The translations under genes and the position numbers were made by a program. A DNA stretch of 64,000 bases from Chitinophaga rhizophila (GTDB lineage Bacteria > Bacteroidota > Bacteroidia > Chitinophagales > Chitinophagaceae): the NCBI RefSeq assembly GCF_019492185.1, contig NZ_JAICCF010000005.1, positions 62,001 through 126,000 on the forward strand, written 5' to 3'. The notes beneath the pieces were generated by a model. That model saw only the letters and a program-made list of their open reading frames with translations, ran no database searches and had not been told where the DNA came from. Shown here one piece after another: positions 17,821 to 26,846 of the stretch; within the stretch, counting starts at the first letter, position 1, and the number at the start of each line of letters is the position of its first letter.

Positions 17821-18426
17821 CTATTTGAATGCCACGCCGATACCCACGGTAATCTGGTTTGTTTTCCAGTCGTATTGTGGAGCAGGAACATTGTTGATGT
17901 TGCTGAGACCCATTACGTAGCGGCCGATGAAACGTACGTTACCTACGTTCACCTGTGCACCGGCTACAGCGCCTACATCGCTCTTCTTGAATGCGTCCCT
18001 GTTGCCTTTCAGCAGGTTTTCATCGATGAAGTACATATAGGTGTATTGTGCACCGAGGTTGAAGGTCAGTGCAGGGATCGGTGAGTAGCGTACCAGTAAT
18101 GGAACGGTTGCAGCACTCATGGAGATTTTCTCCCTGGCGGAGGTATTGTGATGCGTCACATATCTCCGGGAAAAATCGGTTCCTTTTTTAGCAGAACTCT
18201 GTGTAAAAAGCAATTCTGGCTGGATACCCCATTTTTTGTCCTTTGTCAGGTTAAATTCAAAGAACGCACCTCCCTGAAATCCTGGTTTGAAGCCTGACTC
18301 AAGTCCTTCTCCCTTGATGTTAGAGAACATCAACGTTGCTTTCAAACCGTAATTGACACGTTGTGCATTGGCTGCAGTTCCTGTAATTACTGCTAGGATC
18401 CCTGCCAGTAATAATCCTTTTTTCAT
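17821..18426 (-). CDS. Outer-membrane beta-barrel protein (porin-like)
   Basis: A 201-residue protein with a signal peptide (MKKGLLLAGILAVITGTAANA, cleaved before QRVNYGLKA). The mature part alternates short amphipathic strands (YGLKATLMFSNI, GGAFFEFNLT, WGIQPELLFTQ, QITVGIGVAFK) and ends in phenylalanine-lysine, as in the PorT-like/OMP_b-brl family of Bacteroidota. The ATG at 18424-18426 is chosen because an in-frame upstream start would add ten residues before the signal peptide. It is monocistronic. The function is unknown beyond an outer-membrane location. Confidence 0.82.
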   Translation of the reverse strand: MKKGLLLAGILAVITGTAANAQRVNYGLKATLMFSNIKGEGLESGFKPGFQGGAFFEFNLTKDKKWGIQPELLFTQSSAKKGTDFSRRYVTHHNTSAREKISMSAATVPLLVRYSPIPALTFNLGAQYTYMYFIDENLLKGNRDAFKKSDVGAVAGAQVNVGNVRFIGRYVMGLSNINNVPAPQYDWKTNQITVGIGVAFK

Positions 18427-18723
18427 AGATACTATTTGACGATTACAGATGATCAAAATTGAATTACGTCGCTTGTACGCAATTCAGGCTAAAAAATTCG
18501 CGGGCAAACATACGTAATTCATGCTAGATCATAATTATTATGTCTCAAAAGTTTTACCCGGAGTTAGATACCGTTTGCAGCTGCGGGTTTAAAGACCTAC
18601 TGGCATAACAGGACAGACGCTCTATAATCATCGACGAACAGTGGAAAAGTATCGTTTACTGCCAGTGAGGTGCATCCCTTCTTTTTTTATTATAATTGTT
18701 TTCCAGTAACATTGTAGTCGAAT

Positions 18724-20157
18724 ATGGATCAACTTATCATAATAATTTTCGCCCTGATCTCCTGCGCCGCCCTGGGAGCGGTTATTAAGGTTGTCACCAG
18801 GAGTCATCAGTTAAAGACAAGGATTGCCGTGCTGGAAACGCAGCTCACCACAGCTGAACAGTCATCAGTAGCATACCGGAACGAATTGTATAACAAACAG
18901 GCTGATATTGAGCAGCTGAACACCCGTTTGCAGATCATGCAGGAGGAGACAATTCGTATTGAGAGTAACGGAGAAGCCCGTTACCGGGAGGCAGAGAACC
19001 GGCTGCGGGAACAGCAGGAGTTTATTGATCGGTCAAATGAGCAACTGAAAGACGCCTTCAATACGATATCATCCGAAGCGCTGAAGCATAACAATGCCTC
19101 ATTTGTGGCATTGGCTAAGTCAGTGTTGGAAACGCAGGTGACGGATGCGAAGGGCGATCTGGATAAGCGCCAGCAGGCTATTGATGCACTGGTGAAACCA
19201 TTGACGGATACCCTGCACCGCTTTGACGAAAATATGCGTCAGCTGGAGAGTAGTCGTCAGCAGCAGTACGGGCAGATCAACCAGTTCATACTCGGCATAC
19301 AGCAAAGTACCGAGAAATTGCAGAAAGAGACGCATAGTCTGGTGAGTGCGCTGAAGACTTCACATATCAGGGGCCGCTATGGGGAGATTGCACTGAGGAG
19401 AGTGGTGGAATTTGCCGGTATGACAGAACATTGCGACTTCAGTGAACAGGTGTCTGTGCATACGGAAGAGGGCACCTTACGTCCGGATATGATTATTCGT
19501 TTACCGGAGGGTAAAACAATTGTTGTTGACTCGAAGGTACCACTGAGCGCATATATGCGTGCATTTGAGACAGAGGATGAAGATGAGCGCAGGGTGTTGC
19601 TGAACCAGCATGCGCAGGCAGTACGCGAGCACCTGAAACAGCTGAGTGCCAAAGCCTACTGGAGTCAGTGGAAGTCTTCGCCTGATTATGTGATACTGTA
19701 TATGCAGATAGAGTCTTCATTTGGCGCAGCATTACAGGCAGATCCTACATTGATCGAAGATGGTATACGAAACAGGGTGGTATTTGCGACACCTACCACG
19801 TTAATCACACTGCTGCGTACAGTAGGTTTTGTATGGCAGCAGCTGCATGTAGCAGAGAATATTGAAGATATACGTGCCGCAGGCATAGAGTTATATAACC
19901 GTACGAATGTATTACTCAGGCATTTTACTAACATCGGCGGTAGTCTGAAAACAGTACTCGGTCATTATAATGACGCGGTGGCTTCGTTAGAGAGCCGCTT
20001 TATGCCACAGGCACGGAAATTGTATCACCTGGGGCCGGCGCTGAAACAGACGCTGCCAGATGTGAAACCAATAGAAGCAGGCGTAAGGCACTCTGCCGTG
20101 CAGCAGGAAGAGCTGATACCAGGAGAGGCAGAGCAAGGCACCGCAAACAATTTATGA
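18724..20157 (+). CDS. rmuC: DNA recombination protein RmuC
   Basis: A 477-residue protein with an N-terminal membrane anchor (residues about 4-24), a long coiled coil (about 30-120 and 150-215) and the RmuC nuclease-like domain (about 215-430), recognised by KTSHIRGRYGEIALRRVVEFAGM, RPDMIIRLPEGKTIVVDSKVPL and ATPTTLITLLRTVGFVW. RmuC limits inversions at short inverted repeats in E. coli, and its fold relates to PD-(D/E)xK nucleases. The last 35 residues are low-complexity. It stands alone, with no recognisable operon partner. Confidence 0.95.
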   Translation: MDQLIIIIFALISCAALGAVIKVVTRSHQLKTRIAVLETQLTTAEQSSVAYRNELYNKQADIEQLNTRLQIMQEETIRIESNGEARYREAENRLREQQEFIDRSNEQLKDAFNTISSEALKHNNASFVALAKSVLETQVTDAKGDLDKRQQAIDALVKPLTDTLHRFDENMRQLESSRQQQYGQINQFILGIQQSTEKLQKETHSLVSALKTSHIRGRYGEIALRRVVEFAGMTEHCDFSEQVSVHTEEGTLRPDMIIRLPEGKTIVVDSKVPLSAYMRAFETEDEDERRVLLNQHAQAVREHLKQLSAKAYWSQWKSSPDYVILYMQIESSFGAALQADPTLIEDGIRNRVVFATPTTLITLLRTVGFVWQQLHVAENIEDIRAAGIELYNRTNVLLRHFTNIGGSLKTVLGHYNDAVASLESRFMPQARKLYHLGPALKQTLPDVKPIEAGVRHSAVQQEELIPGEAEQGTANNL

Positions 20158-20845
20158 TGTGCTGACAGGGTATAGCACTGGTTAGTGCGAGCTGCTGGTC
20201 ATATTCCTGCCTTATTTTAAACAGGGCGTAATGTGGGGGTAGTAAACGGAAACGATCGCCCGGAAAGGGTACATGTTCGAATACACGAATTAGTCTTCCG
20301 AATTTGACACCGCGGTAAGATGACTGCTGATGAGGTGTATCTTTACGATATATCCGGAGAAAGCCAGGTGCTACAACAGGAAGAAAGTGAAGAAGGGTGA
20401 TTTTATCATCAACCCTGCCTATGAAGGAGTTGCTGCTACCAGGGAAAAGGTATAGATAGTTCCAGCCGGAGAGGGCCACCGGGGGAACGGCAGTCAACAG
20501 AAGCATACACACGGCGTGGAATATGAAGACGCCAAATGGTCATAACCTGTTTTTAGGGAAATATACGATTACATACATCGCTGACTGATTACCGCATGTT
20601 ACTGATGGGGGTATTGAAAGTACCGCCTCAAGGACATAGTGGGGAGTCTGGTTTCAGCAATGTGTGGCAAAATATACACAGTTTACCCCAGAATCGCTGC
20701 TTTCGATAGCTGATTCTGGTAAGCTATTTATACCGTATGCCAACAGCCTGGTAACTAGCTGTCATAGTCCTGTCCTGATAGCAAAGGCCAGGGGGATGGA
20801 GGTATAACATGCCGGATGCGGAGTTTACAATTTTTAACTAAATGG
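20158..20845. other. Long intergenic region, nothing recognised
   Basis: These 688 bp between rmuC and the CHASE3 hybrid kinase hold no convincing gene, hairpin terminator or repeat. A 170-codon minus-strand frame (20000-20512) runs into rmuC antisense and is not credible as a gene. Confidence 0.5.
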
Positions 20846-23800
20846 ATGAAAGTGAAAGCTACTTTTAAAAGAAATCTGCTGATTGGATTTGGAGTATCGC
20901 TGTTACTGCTGGTTGTCAGTTCGGTAGCATCATTTTTTAGTATCCGCAATCTTCTGATAAGCGCCTACCAGGTGGATCATACCAATACGGTCATCCTGAA
21001 ACTGGAAAACACGCTGTCATACATGAAGGACGCAGAGACCGGCCAGCGGGGATATTTGCTGACGGGGGATGAACAGTTCCTGGAGCCTTATAAAGGCGCG
21101 TATGATAGTGTGCTGATGACCATCAATTCACTGAGAGAGCTCACAGCAGATAATCCGGAGCAGCAGATCGGGGTAGAGCAATTGCGCCTGCTGGTGATCA
21201 GGCGGCAGGCATTACTCCGGGAATCCATCAATAGCAGAAGAACCGGAAAGGCTATTAGTGTAGATACCCTGCAGAGTGGTCGTTTTATCATGAATGATGC
21301 ACGCCGGCTTACCAGTATAATGGAAGACCGGGAGAAGAGATTACTGGCAGTAAGAACGCAGAATCTGAATCGTATATCGGGATATACCCCTGTTCTTATA
21401 GTAATTGCAGCCTTGCTGGCTTTACTGATCACGTCTGTGTTCTATGTACGGGTGAAACGCGATTTTGAAGAGCGCTCCCGCCTGCAGGATGCACTGGAAG
21501 ATAAAGACCGTGAGATCACCCGCCGTATAGATATTATCCGCGGTATAGCAGAAAGGATCTCAGCCGGCGATTACAGCACCCGTGTGAACGACGAGCAGAA
21601 GGATGGACTGGGTAGTTTGTCAGTCGCATTGAACAGGATGGCGCATTCACTGGAGACTTCATTTAGTCAGCTGGCAGAGAAGGAATGGCATCAGACAGGA
21701 GTAGCCGGTTTGTCTAACAAAATGGTAGGCGAAAAGGATGTACCTACCCTTGCTGCTCATATCGTAGAGTTCCTGGCAGAATATACGAGGAGCCAGGTAG
21801 CAGCGCTTTATTTGTCTGGCGCAGGCAACCGTTTACATCTGACAGCCAGCTTCGCACTTTCCAATACCAGTCGCCGTCAGGAGTTTACCGTAGGGCAGGG
21901 GCTTGTGGGACAGTGTGCAGCCAGCGGCAAAACATTATTACTGAAAGATATTACCCCGGAAGATATTACCATTAGCTACGCCAGCGGAGAAATCCGTCCG
22001 CGTAATATAGTCGCTGTACCGATCATTTATGAGGGACATGTGAGAGGCGTTATCGAACTGGCATCTATCATAGACTATCAGCCTAATGACCTGACGTTCC
22101 TGGAATCGGTTACGCATAACATCGGTCTGGCTATCAATACTTCCGAAAACCGTCGTCGTGTGCAGGAACTATTGGAGGAGACACAGGCACAATCAGAAGA
22201 ACTGCAGGTGCAGCATAGTGAACTGGAGAATATCAATACCGAACTGGAAGCACAGGCACAGAAGCTCCAGGCATCCGAAGAGGAACTGCGTGTACAGCAG
22301 GAAGAGCTGCAGCAGGCCAACCAGGAGCTGGAGGAACGTTCCCGCTTACTGGAAGATCGTAACCAGGTGATTGTAGAGCGTAACCTGGATATACAGAAGA
22401 AAGCTGAAGAGCTGGAAATCAGCACAAAATATAAGTCAGAGTTTCTGGCCAATATGTCGCATGAACTACGTACACCACTGAACTCTATCCTGTTATTAAG
22501 CCGCCTGATGGCAGAGAATAATGAACAGAACCTGACCGAGGACCAGATAGAATCAGCACAGGTGATACAGAGTTCTGGTAAAGGACTGCTCAACCTGATT
22601 GATGAGATACTGGACCTGTCGAAGATAGAAGCGGGGAAGATGGACCTGGAATTTGCGCCGGTACCTGTGCACGAGATCTGTACTGACATGGAGGCGCTAT
22701 TTGCACCTATCGCACGGGAGAAGAATCTGGCCCTGCACGTTGAGGTAATGGCGGAGGCACCCGCGCTTATTGAGACAGACAAGATGCGGCTGGAGCAGAT
22801 ACTGAAAAACCTGCTGTCAAATGCATTGAAGTTTACAGCGAAAGGAGCAGTGACTTTACAGGTGACGTCACTGTCACAGGATCCGTCTATCGTAAGGTTT
22901 GCCGTGCGGGATACCGGTATTGGTATACCAGCAGATAAGCAGCAGATGATATTTGAAGCATTTAAGCAGGCAGATGGGTCTACCCGCCGTAAATATGGCG
23001 GCACCGGTCTTGGACTATCTATCAGCCGGGAGCTGGCAAAGCTGCTTGGCGGAGAAATACGACTGGAGAGTGAGCCTGGGCGCGGTAGTGAGTTTGTGGT
23101 AACCATACCTGTTCGTCCGCAGGAACAGGAAGAGCGTACGCCGCCCCCGGCTACACAGCAACAGGCAGAAGCAGTCTACCATGAGGCTGTGCAGGCGAAA
23201 GAGAAAAGGGATGAATTTATTGCTTCAGAGATACCACAGGAAATACCTGACGACCGCAATAGTCTGAAAGCAGATGATAAGATCATACTGATCGTCGAGG
23301 ATGATACGAAGTATGCAGGTATCCTGCTGGACTTTACGCGTAAGCGGGGGTATAAAGGCATCGTAGCAGTACGTGGCGACCATGGTATTGAAATGGCGCA
23401 GCGATACAGGCCGGCAGCGATACTGTTGGATATAGTACTGCCGGTACAAAGTGGATGGCAGGTAATGGAGGCGCTAAAGTCTAACCCGGTTACCCGCCCG
23501 ATACCAGTGCATATTATTTCTTCCCTGGAGGCGAAAAGGGAGAGTCTGCAGAAAGGCGCAGTTGACTTCATTGACAAGCCGCTGGCGCTGGAGCAGATGC
23601 CGCGGATCTTCCAGCAGCTGGAAAATGCGCTGACTAAGAATCCGAAGAAAGTGCTGATAGTAGAGGAGAATCCCAAACATGCGGAGGCACTGGCATTCTT
23701 CCTGGAAAACTTCAGTGTAAGCACGGAGATTACCGGCAATATCAGCAGTAGCGTAGAGGCTTTACAGAAGAAGGACGTGAACTGTGTGATCCTGGATATG

Positions 23801-24457
23801 GGCGTGCCTGACCAGCATGCGTATGAGACGCTGGAGACAGTAAAGAGCAATCCGGGATTGGAGAATCTGCCGATCATCATCTTTACCGGTAAGAACCTGT
23901 CAAGGGCAGAGGAGAACCGCATCCGTCAGTATGCAGATTCTATTGTGATCAAGACAGCACATTCTTATCAGCGTATGCTGGATGAAGTAGCGTTATTCCT
24001 GCACCTGGTAGAGGAAAAGGCGAATCATAATAAGCCGGTAAGAAAGCAGCAGATGCCACTTAAAGAAGTGTTGCAGGGCAAGACGGTGCTGATTGCAGAT
24101 GATGATGTACGGAATATCTTCTCGCTTACGAAGGCGCTTGAACAGCATAAGATGACGATTATTTCGGCCCTGGATGGAAAAGAAGCGCTTCAGCAGCTGG
24201 AAAATAATCCGAAGATTGACATTGTGCTGATGGATATGATGATGCCGGAAATGGATGGTTATGAGACGATCCGTACTATCAGGAGCAACACGAAATACAA
24301 ATATTTACCTATACTGGCAGTAACGGCCAAGACGATGCTGGGAGACAGGGAAAAGTGTATCAAGGCCGGAGCGTCTGATTATATCTCTAAGCCGGTTGAT
24401 ATAGATCAGTTGGTATCGTTACTACGCGTCTGGTTGTATGATAATACCAGAAGTTGA
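20846..24457 (+). CDS. CHASE3-HAMP-GAF hybrid histidine kinase with three receiver domains
   Basis: A 1203-residue inner-membrane sensor. The ATG at 20846 starts just before TM1 (about residues 9-31); an upstream start at 20816 is possible. Order: TM1, periplasmic CHASE3 (about 32-180, with DAETGQRGYLLTGDEQFL), TM2 (about 182-202), HAMP (about 205-285), GAF (about 300-440), a glutamine/glutamate-rich coiled coil (about 440-525), phospho-acceptor H539 (LANMSHELRTPLNS), HATPase with DTGIGIP and GGTGLGLS, then receivers with D862, D984 and D1130. Receiver 2 is divergent (ILDMGVPDQHAY). There is no output domain. It is followed 27 bp later by a single-domain response regulator, a likely partner. 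Confidence 0.93.
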   Translation: MKVKATFKRNLLIGFGVSLLLLVVSSVASFFSIRNLLISAYQVDHTNTVILKLENTLSYMKDAETGQRGYLLTGDEQFLEPYKGAYDSVLMTINSLRELTADNPEQQIGVEQLRLLVIRRQALLRESINSRRTGKAISVDTLQSGRFIMNDARRLTSIMEDREKRLLAVRTQNLNRISGYTPVLIVIAALLALLITSVFYVRVKRDFEERSRLQDALEDKDREITRRIDIIRGIAERISAGDYSTRVNDEQKDGLGSLSVALNRMAHSLETSFSQLAEKEWHQTGVAGLSNKMVGEKDVPTLAAHIVEFLAEYTRSQVAALYLSGAGNRLHLTASFALSNTSRRQEFTVGQGLVGQCAASGKTLLLKDITPEDITISYASGEIRPRNIVAVPIIYEGHVRGVIELASIIDYQPNDLTFLESVTHNIGLAINTSENRRRVQELLEETQAQSEELQVQHSELENINTELEAQAQKLQASEEELRVQQEELQQANQELEERSRLLEDRNQVIVERNLDIQKKAEELEISTKYKSEFLANMSHELRTPLNSILLLSRLMAENNEQNLTEDQIESAQVIQSSGKGLLNLIDEILDLSKIEAGKMDLEFAPVPVHEICTDMEALFAPIAREKNLALHVEVMAEAPALIETDKMRLEQILKNLLSNALKFTAKGAVTLQVTSLSQDPSIVRFAVRDTGIGIPADKQQMIFEAFKQADGSTRRKYGGTGLGLSISRELAKLLGGEIRLESEPGRGSEFVVTIPVRPQEQEERTPPPATQQQAEAVYHEAVQAKEKRDEFIASEIPQEIPDDRNSLKADDKIILIVEDDTKYAGILLDFTRKRGYKGIVAVRGDHGIEMAQRYRPAAILLDIVLPVQSGWQVMEALKSNPVTRPIPVHIISSLEAKRESLQKGAVDFIDKPLALEQMPRIFQQLENALTKNPKKVLIVEENPKHAEALAFFLENFSVSTEITGNISSSVEALQKKDVNCVILDMGVPDQHAYETLETVKSNPGLENLPIIIFTGKNLSRAEENRIRQYADSIVIKTAHSYQRMLDEVALFLHLVEEKANHNKPVRKQQMPLKEVLQGKTVLIADDDVRNIFSLTKALEQHKMTIISALDGKEALQQLENNPKIDIVLMDMMMPEMDGYETIRTIRSNTKYKYLPILAVTAKTMLGDREKCIKAGASDYISKPVDIDQLVSLLRVWLYDNTRS

Positions 24458-24484
24458 TCATTAAAAGAACAAGAACTAAACAGC

Positions 24485-24865
24485 ATGGGATCCTCTTTAA
24501 AAAAAGTGCTGATCATTGACGATGACACCAGGAACATCTACGCATTACGCATGGTGTTGAAAGTCAAAGGCTACGAATGTCTTACGGCAATGGATGCACA
24601 GGCAGGATTGCAGATTTTGTCTGAGCAGCCAGACGTTGGGGTAGTCCTGATGGATATGATGATGCCGGAAATGGATGGTTATGAGGCGTTGTCAATTATC
24701 CGGTCAGATGAGCAATTATCTGGTATACCAGTGATAGCGGTTACGGCGCAGGCGATGGTGGGTGATCGTGAGAAGTGCCTGGCAGCAGGGGCTTCGGAGT
24801 ATGTTTCCAAGCCCATCGATCAGGAGGTGCTGCTAGACCTGCTGAAAAATAAATTCAATATGTAA
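24485..24865 (+). CDS. Single-domain response regulator
   Basis: A 126-residue stand-alone receiver: acidic pocket IIDDDTRNI at residues 10-18, phospho-acceptor D57 (VVLMDMMMPEMDG) and K109 (SKPID). It lies 27 bp after the hybrid kinase and closely resembles that kinase's third receiver, with a 39-bp stretch identical at DNA level, so it probably arose by duplication and exchanges phosphate with the kinase. With no output domain it may act through protein contact. Confidence 0.9.
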   Translation: MGSSLKKVLIIDDDTRNIYALRMVLKVKGYECLTAMDAQAGLQILSEQPDVGVVLMDMMMPEMDGYEALSIIRSDEQLSGIPVIAVTAQAMVGDREKCLAAGASEYVSKPIDQEVLLDLLKNKFNM

Positions 24866-24920
24866 TTGCGTCCAAATATTAGTTATCTTTCACGTGTGAA
24901 ACAACGTGTAATATATGCGT

Positions 24921-24984
24921 GTTAACATGTAATTAACTCTTTTACGCTGCCGGAAAACGGATATTTACGTTAACAACTGTTAAC
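24921..24984. promoter_or_regulatory. Three GTTAAC hexamers upstream of the sigma-factor gene
   Basis: GTTAAC, itself a palindrome, occurs at 24921-24926, 24969-24974 and 24979-24984, the last ending 19 bp before the ATG of the ECF sigma gene. Two of the copies are flanked by CA or CAT. They could be regulator sites or part of an autoregulated promoter; AT-rich chance occurrence is possible. Confidence 0.3.
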
Positions 24985-25003
24985 ATATCCCAAAACAACT
25001 GTT

Positions 25004-25516
25004 ATGCAGCAAATGGATGATTCGGCAATGCTTATCGTGCTTAAAGAGGGCGAGATAAAGGCTTATCAGTACTTTTTTATGAAATACTACAAGCCGCTCT
25101 GTCTGAAAGCAAGGATGATGCTGAACAACATGGATGAGGCAGAGCAACTGGTAAGGCAGTTGTTTGTGAAGGTTTGGGAAGAGAAATTATATTTGGAAAT
25201 AGAACATTCGGTTGGAGGATATTTTTACAGACTGGTACATAACAGTTGTGTCAACATTCTGAAAAAAGGTTCCAATAACCGGTTGTCGAACGATCCGGGG
25301 TTCTTACTGATGCAGCAGGTGATCGTACCTTTACGGTGGTTGCTGGTACTGCGAAGGAGACAGGTGACGTTGGACGGTGGCACAGGAATGAGTTTGTCTC
25401 TCTTATCAGACGAAAGATTCCGCCCGGATTTATCTACTATACTGCATGGTATGCACCTTTTGAAAAGCAAATGTAAAGCTGCCCTGAAAGCCCTGATACT
25501 CCGGATCTATCCATGA
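25004..25516 (+). CDS. Degenerate ECF sigma factor lacking a recognisable region 4
   Basis: A 170-residue protein. Residues about 18-85 match sigma-70 region 2 of ECF factors (KAYQYFFMKYYKPLCLKARM, then QLFVKVWEE and GYFYRLVHNSCVNILKK). Beyond residue 95, where region 4 with its helix-turn-helix should be, the sequence (VPLRWLLVLRRRQVTLDGG and onward) shows no such motif; only the tail CKAALKALILRIYP vaguely recalls the end of a sigma factor. The reading frames I checked do not restore it by a simple frameshift. It precedes a FecR anti-sigma gene and a SusC gene with an STN domain, the usual order for trans-envelope control. It may be inactive or work in an altered way. Confidence 0.7.
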   Translation: MQQMDDSAMLIVLKEGEIKAYQYFFMKYYKPLCLKARMMLNNMDEAEQLVRQLFVKVWEEKLYLEIEHSVGGYFYRLVHNSCVNILKKGSNNRLSNDPGFLLMQQVIVPLRWLLVLRRRQVTLDGGTGMSLSLLSDERFRPDLSTILHGMHLLKSKCKAALKALILRIYP

Positions 25517-25570
25517 GTGCCAACGAAAAACCTATTGCCCTTTAATGAGTAAGAACTTTGTTTTTCCCAC

Positions 25571-26794
25571 ATGAGTTACAACGAGGAACATATTTTTCAG
25601 CTGATACTGGAAAAGCTAAGCGGCGACATCAGTGATGAAGATAACCGTTACCTGGAGCAGATTGCCCGGGTAGATCCTAACGTAAGACGTTGTCTGGATG
25701 AGCTGGAAGGCGCGCGCGACGCCGTTGGCCCTGACTTTATGAATGATCTTCATAACGAAAGAGCCTGGAGCAGCGTATTATCCCTGCTGCATGCCGATCA
25801 GGAAAAGAAACCCCAGCAAGATATTCCCCCTGCAATACCTGAAACGCCGGTAATTTCCATGCATGAACCATCTGCTACCCGGTCATCCGGCAAATGGTGG
25901 CTGGCAGCAGCAGTAACGCTGATGGTAGCTGTAGCGGGATATTATCTACTCGGAAGCCGGTCAGCCGCAGTAATCGTAGACGGAAATGCAGAGCTGATAG
26001 CGGCAGTTCCCGTTTGGGGTGACGTACGTTTGCTGGTAGAAGAAGGCGATACGATCCGTCTTTCGGGTCAGACAAGCGAAGAAATCAGTACCCAGAACGC
26101 CCGTCTGCAACCGCAGGAGGGCATGTTGTCATTCCAGCCTGTAGATGGCGCAGGAGGATGGAACACGCTGTTTGTACCCACCGGTAAAGACTATAAGGTG
26201 CAGCTCTCTGACGGATCAGTCGTACATCTGAATGCCTTTTCCCGGCTCAGATTTCCATTCTCATTTGACGGCGAAAACAGGGAAGTATACCTGGAAGGAG
26301 AAGCCTATTTTGATATCGCTAAGAAGGCAGATCAGCCTTTTATAGTACATACTGCCGGAACCGCGGTGAAAGTGCTTGGTACATCGTTCAATATCAACGC
26401 TTATTCCGATTCTATTATCGTTACGTCCCTGGTATCAGGAAGCGTTATTAGCGATACGGAAGACAATGACAGTGTATTGCTCAGGCCAGGTATGGAAGCA
26501 ATATACCGTAAAGGCTATCAGCAGCAGCAAAGCAATTTTGATGAAGCTATTACCCTTGCCTGGAGAAAAGGTGAATATAGCTACTATAATCAACCGCTGG
26601 GCACACTCGAGGCTGTACTTTTCCACTGGTACGGTAAGCAACTGCACTTTGACGAACCTTCACTGGCTAGTAAGATGCTGACCGGTGTGATTGTACGTGA
26701 TCAACCAGTCACAGAATTTCTGGAAAGCCTTGACAAAACATCCAATATAACCTATCGTATTACGGAGGATAAGATATATCTTAGATCAAAATAA
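25571..26794 (+). CDS. FecR-family anti-sigma factor
   Basis: A 407-residue inner-membrane regulator: cytoplasmic N-terminal part (about 1-108), one membrane segment at about 109-128 (WWLAAAVTLMVAVAGYYLLG), a periplasmic FecR domain (about 185-290, with VQLSDGSVVHLNAFSRLRFP and GEAYFDIAK) and the C-terminal DUF4974 domain (about 335-405). It holds an ECF sigma factor inactive until the partner SusC-type transporter signals through its STN domain. It lies between the sigma gene (54-bp gap) and the SusC gene (52-bp gap), a standard arrangement. Confidence 0.93.
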   Translation: MSYNEEHIFQLILEKLSGDISDEDNRYLEQIARVDPNVRRCLDELEGARDAVGPDFMNDLHNERAWSSVLSLLHADQEKKPQQDIPPAIPETPVISMHEPSATRSSGKWWLAAAVTLMVAVAGYYLLGSRSAAVIVDGNAELIAAVPVWGDVRLLVEEGDTIRLSGQTSEEISTQNARLQPQEGMLSFQPVDGAGGWNTLFVPTGKDYKVQLSDGSVVHLNAFSRLRFPFSFDGENREVYLEGEAYFDIAKKADQPFIVHTAGTAVKVLGTSFNINAYSDSIIVTSLVSGSVISDTEDNDSVLLRPGMEAIYRKGYQQQQSNFDEAITLAWRKGEYSYYNQPLGTLEAVLFHWYGKQLHFDEPSLASKMLTGVIVRDQPVTEFLESLDKTSNITYRITEDKIYLRSK

Positions 26795-26846
26795 GCCACA
26801 TCTGTTTCGAAAGCCAACTGTAATATCAGTACCATAAACTGAAAAG

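Noticed and set aside
20000..20512. 170-codon minus-strand frame after rmuC
   Set aside because: It overlaps the 3' end of rmuC antisense, and its C-terminal part is low-complexity leucine/alanine. No domain or signal peptide pattern is convincing.
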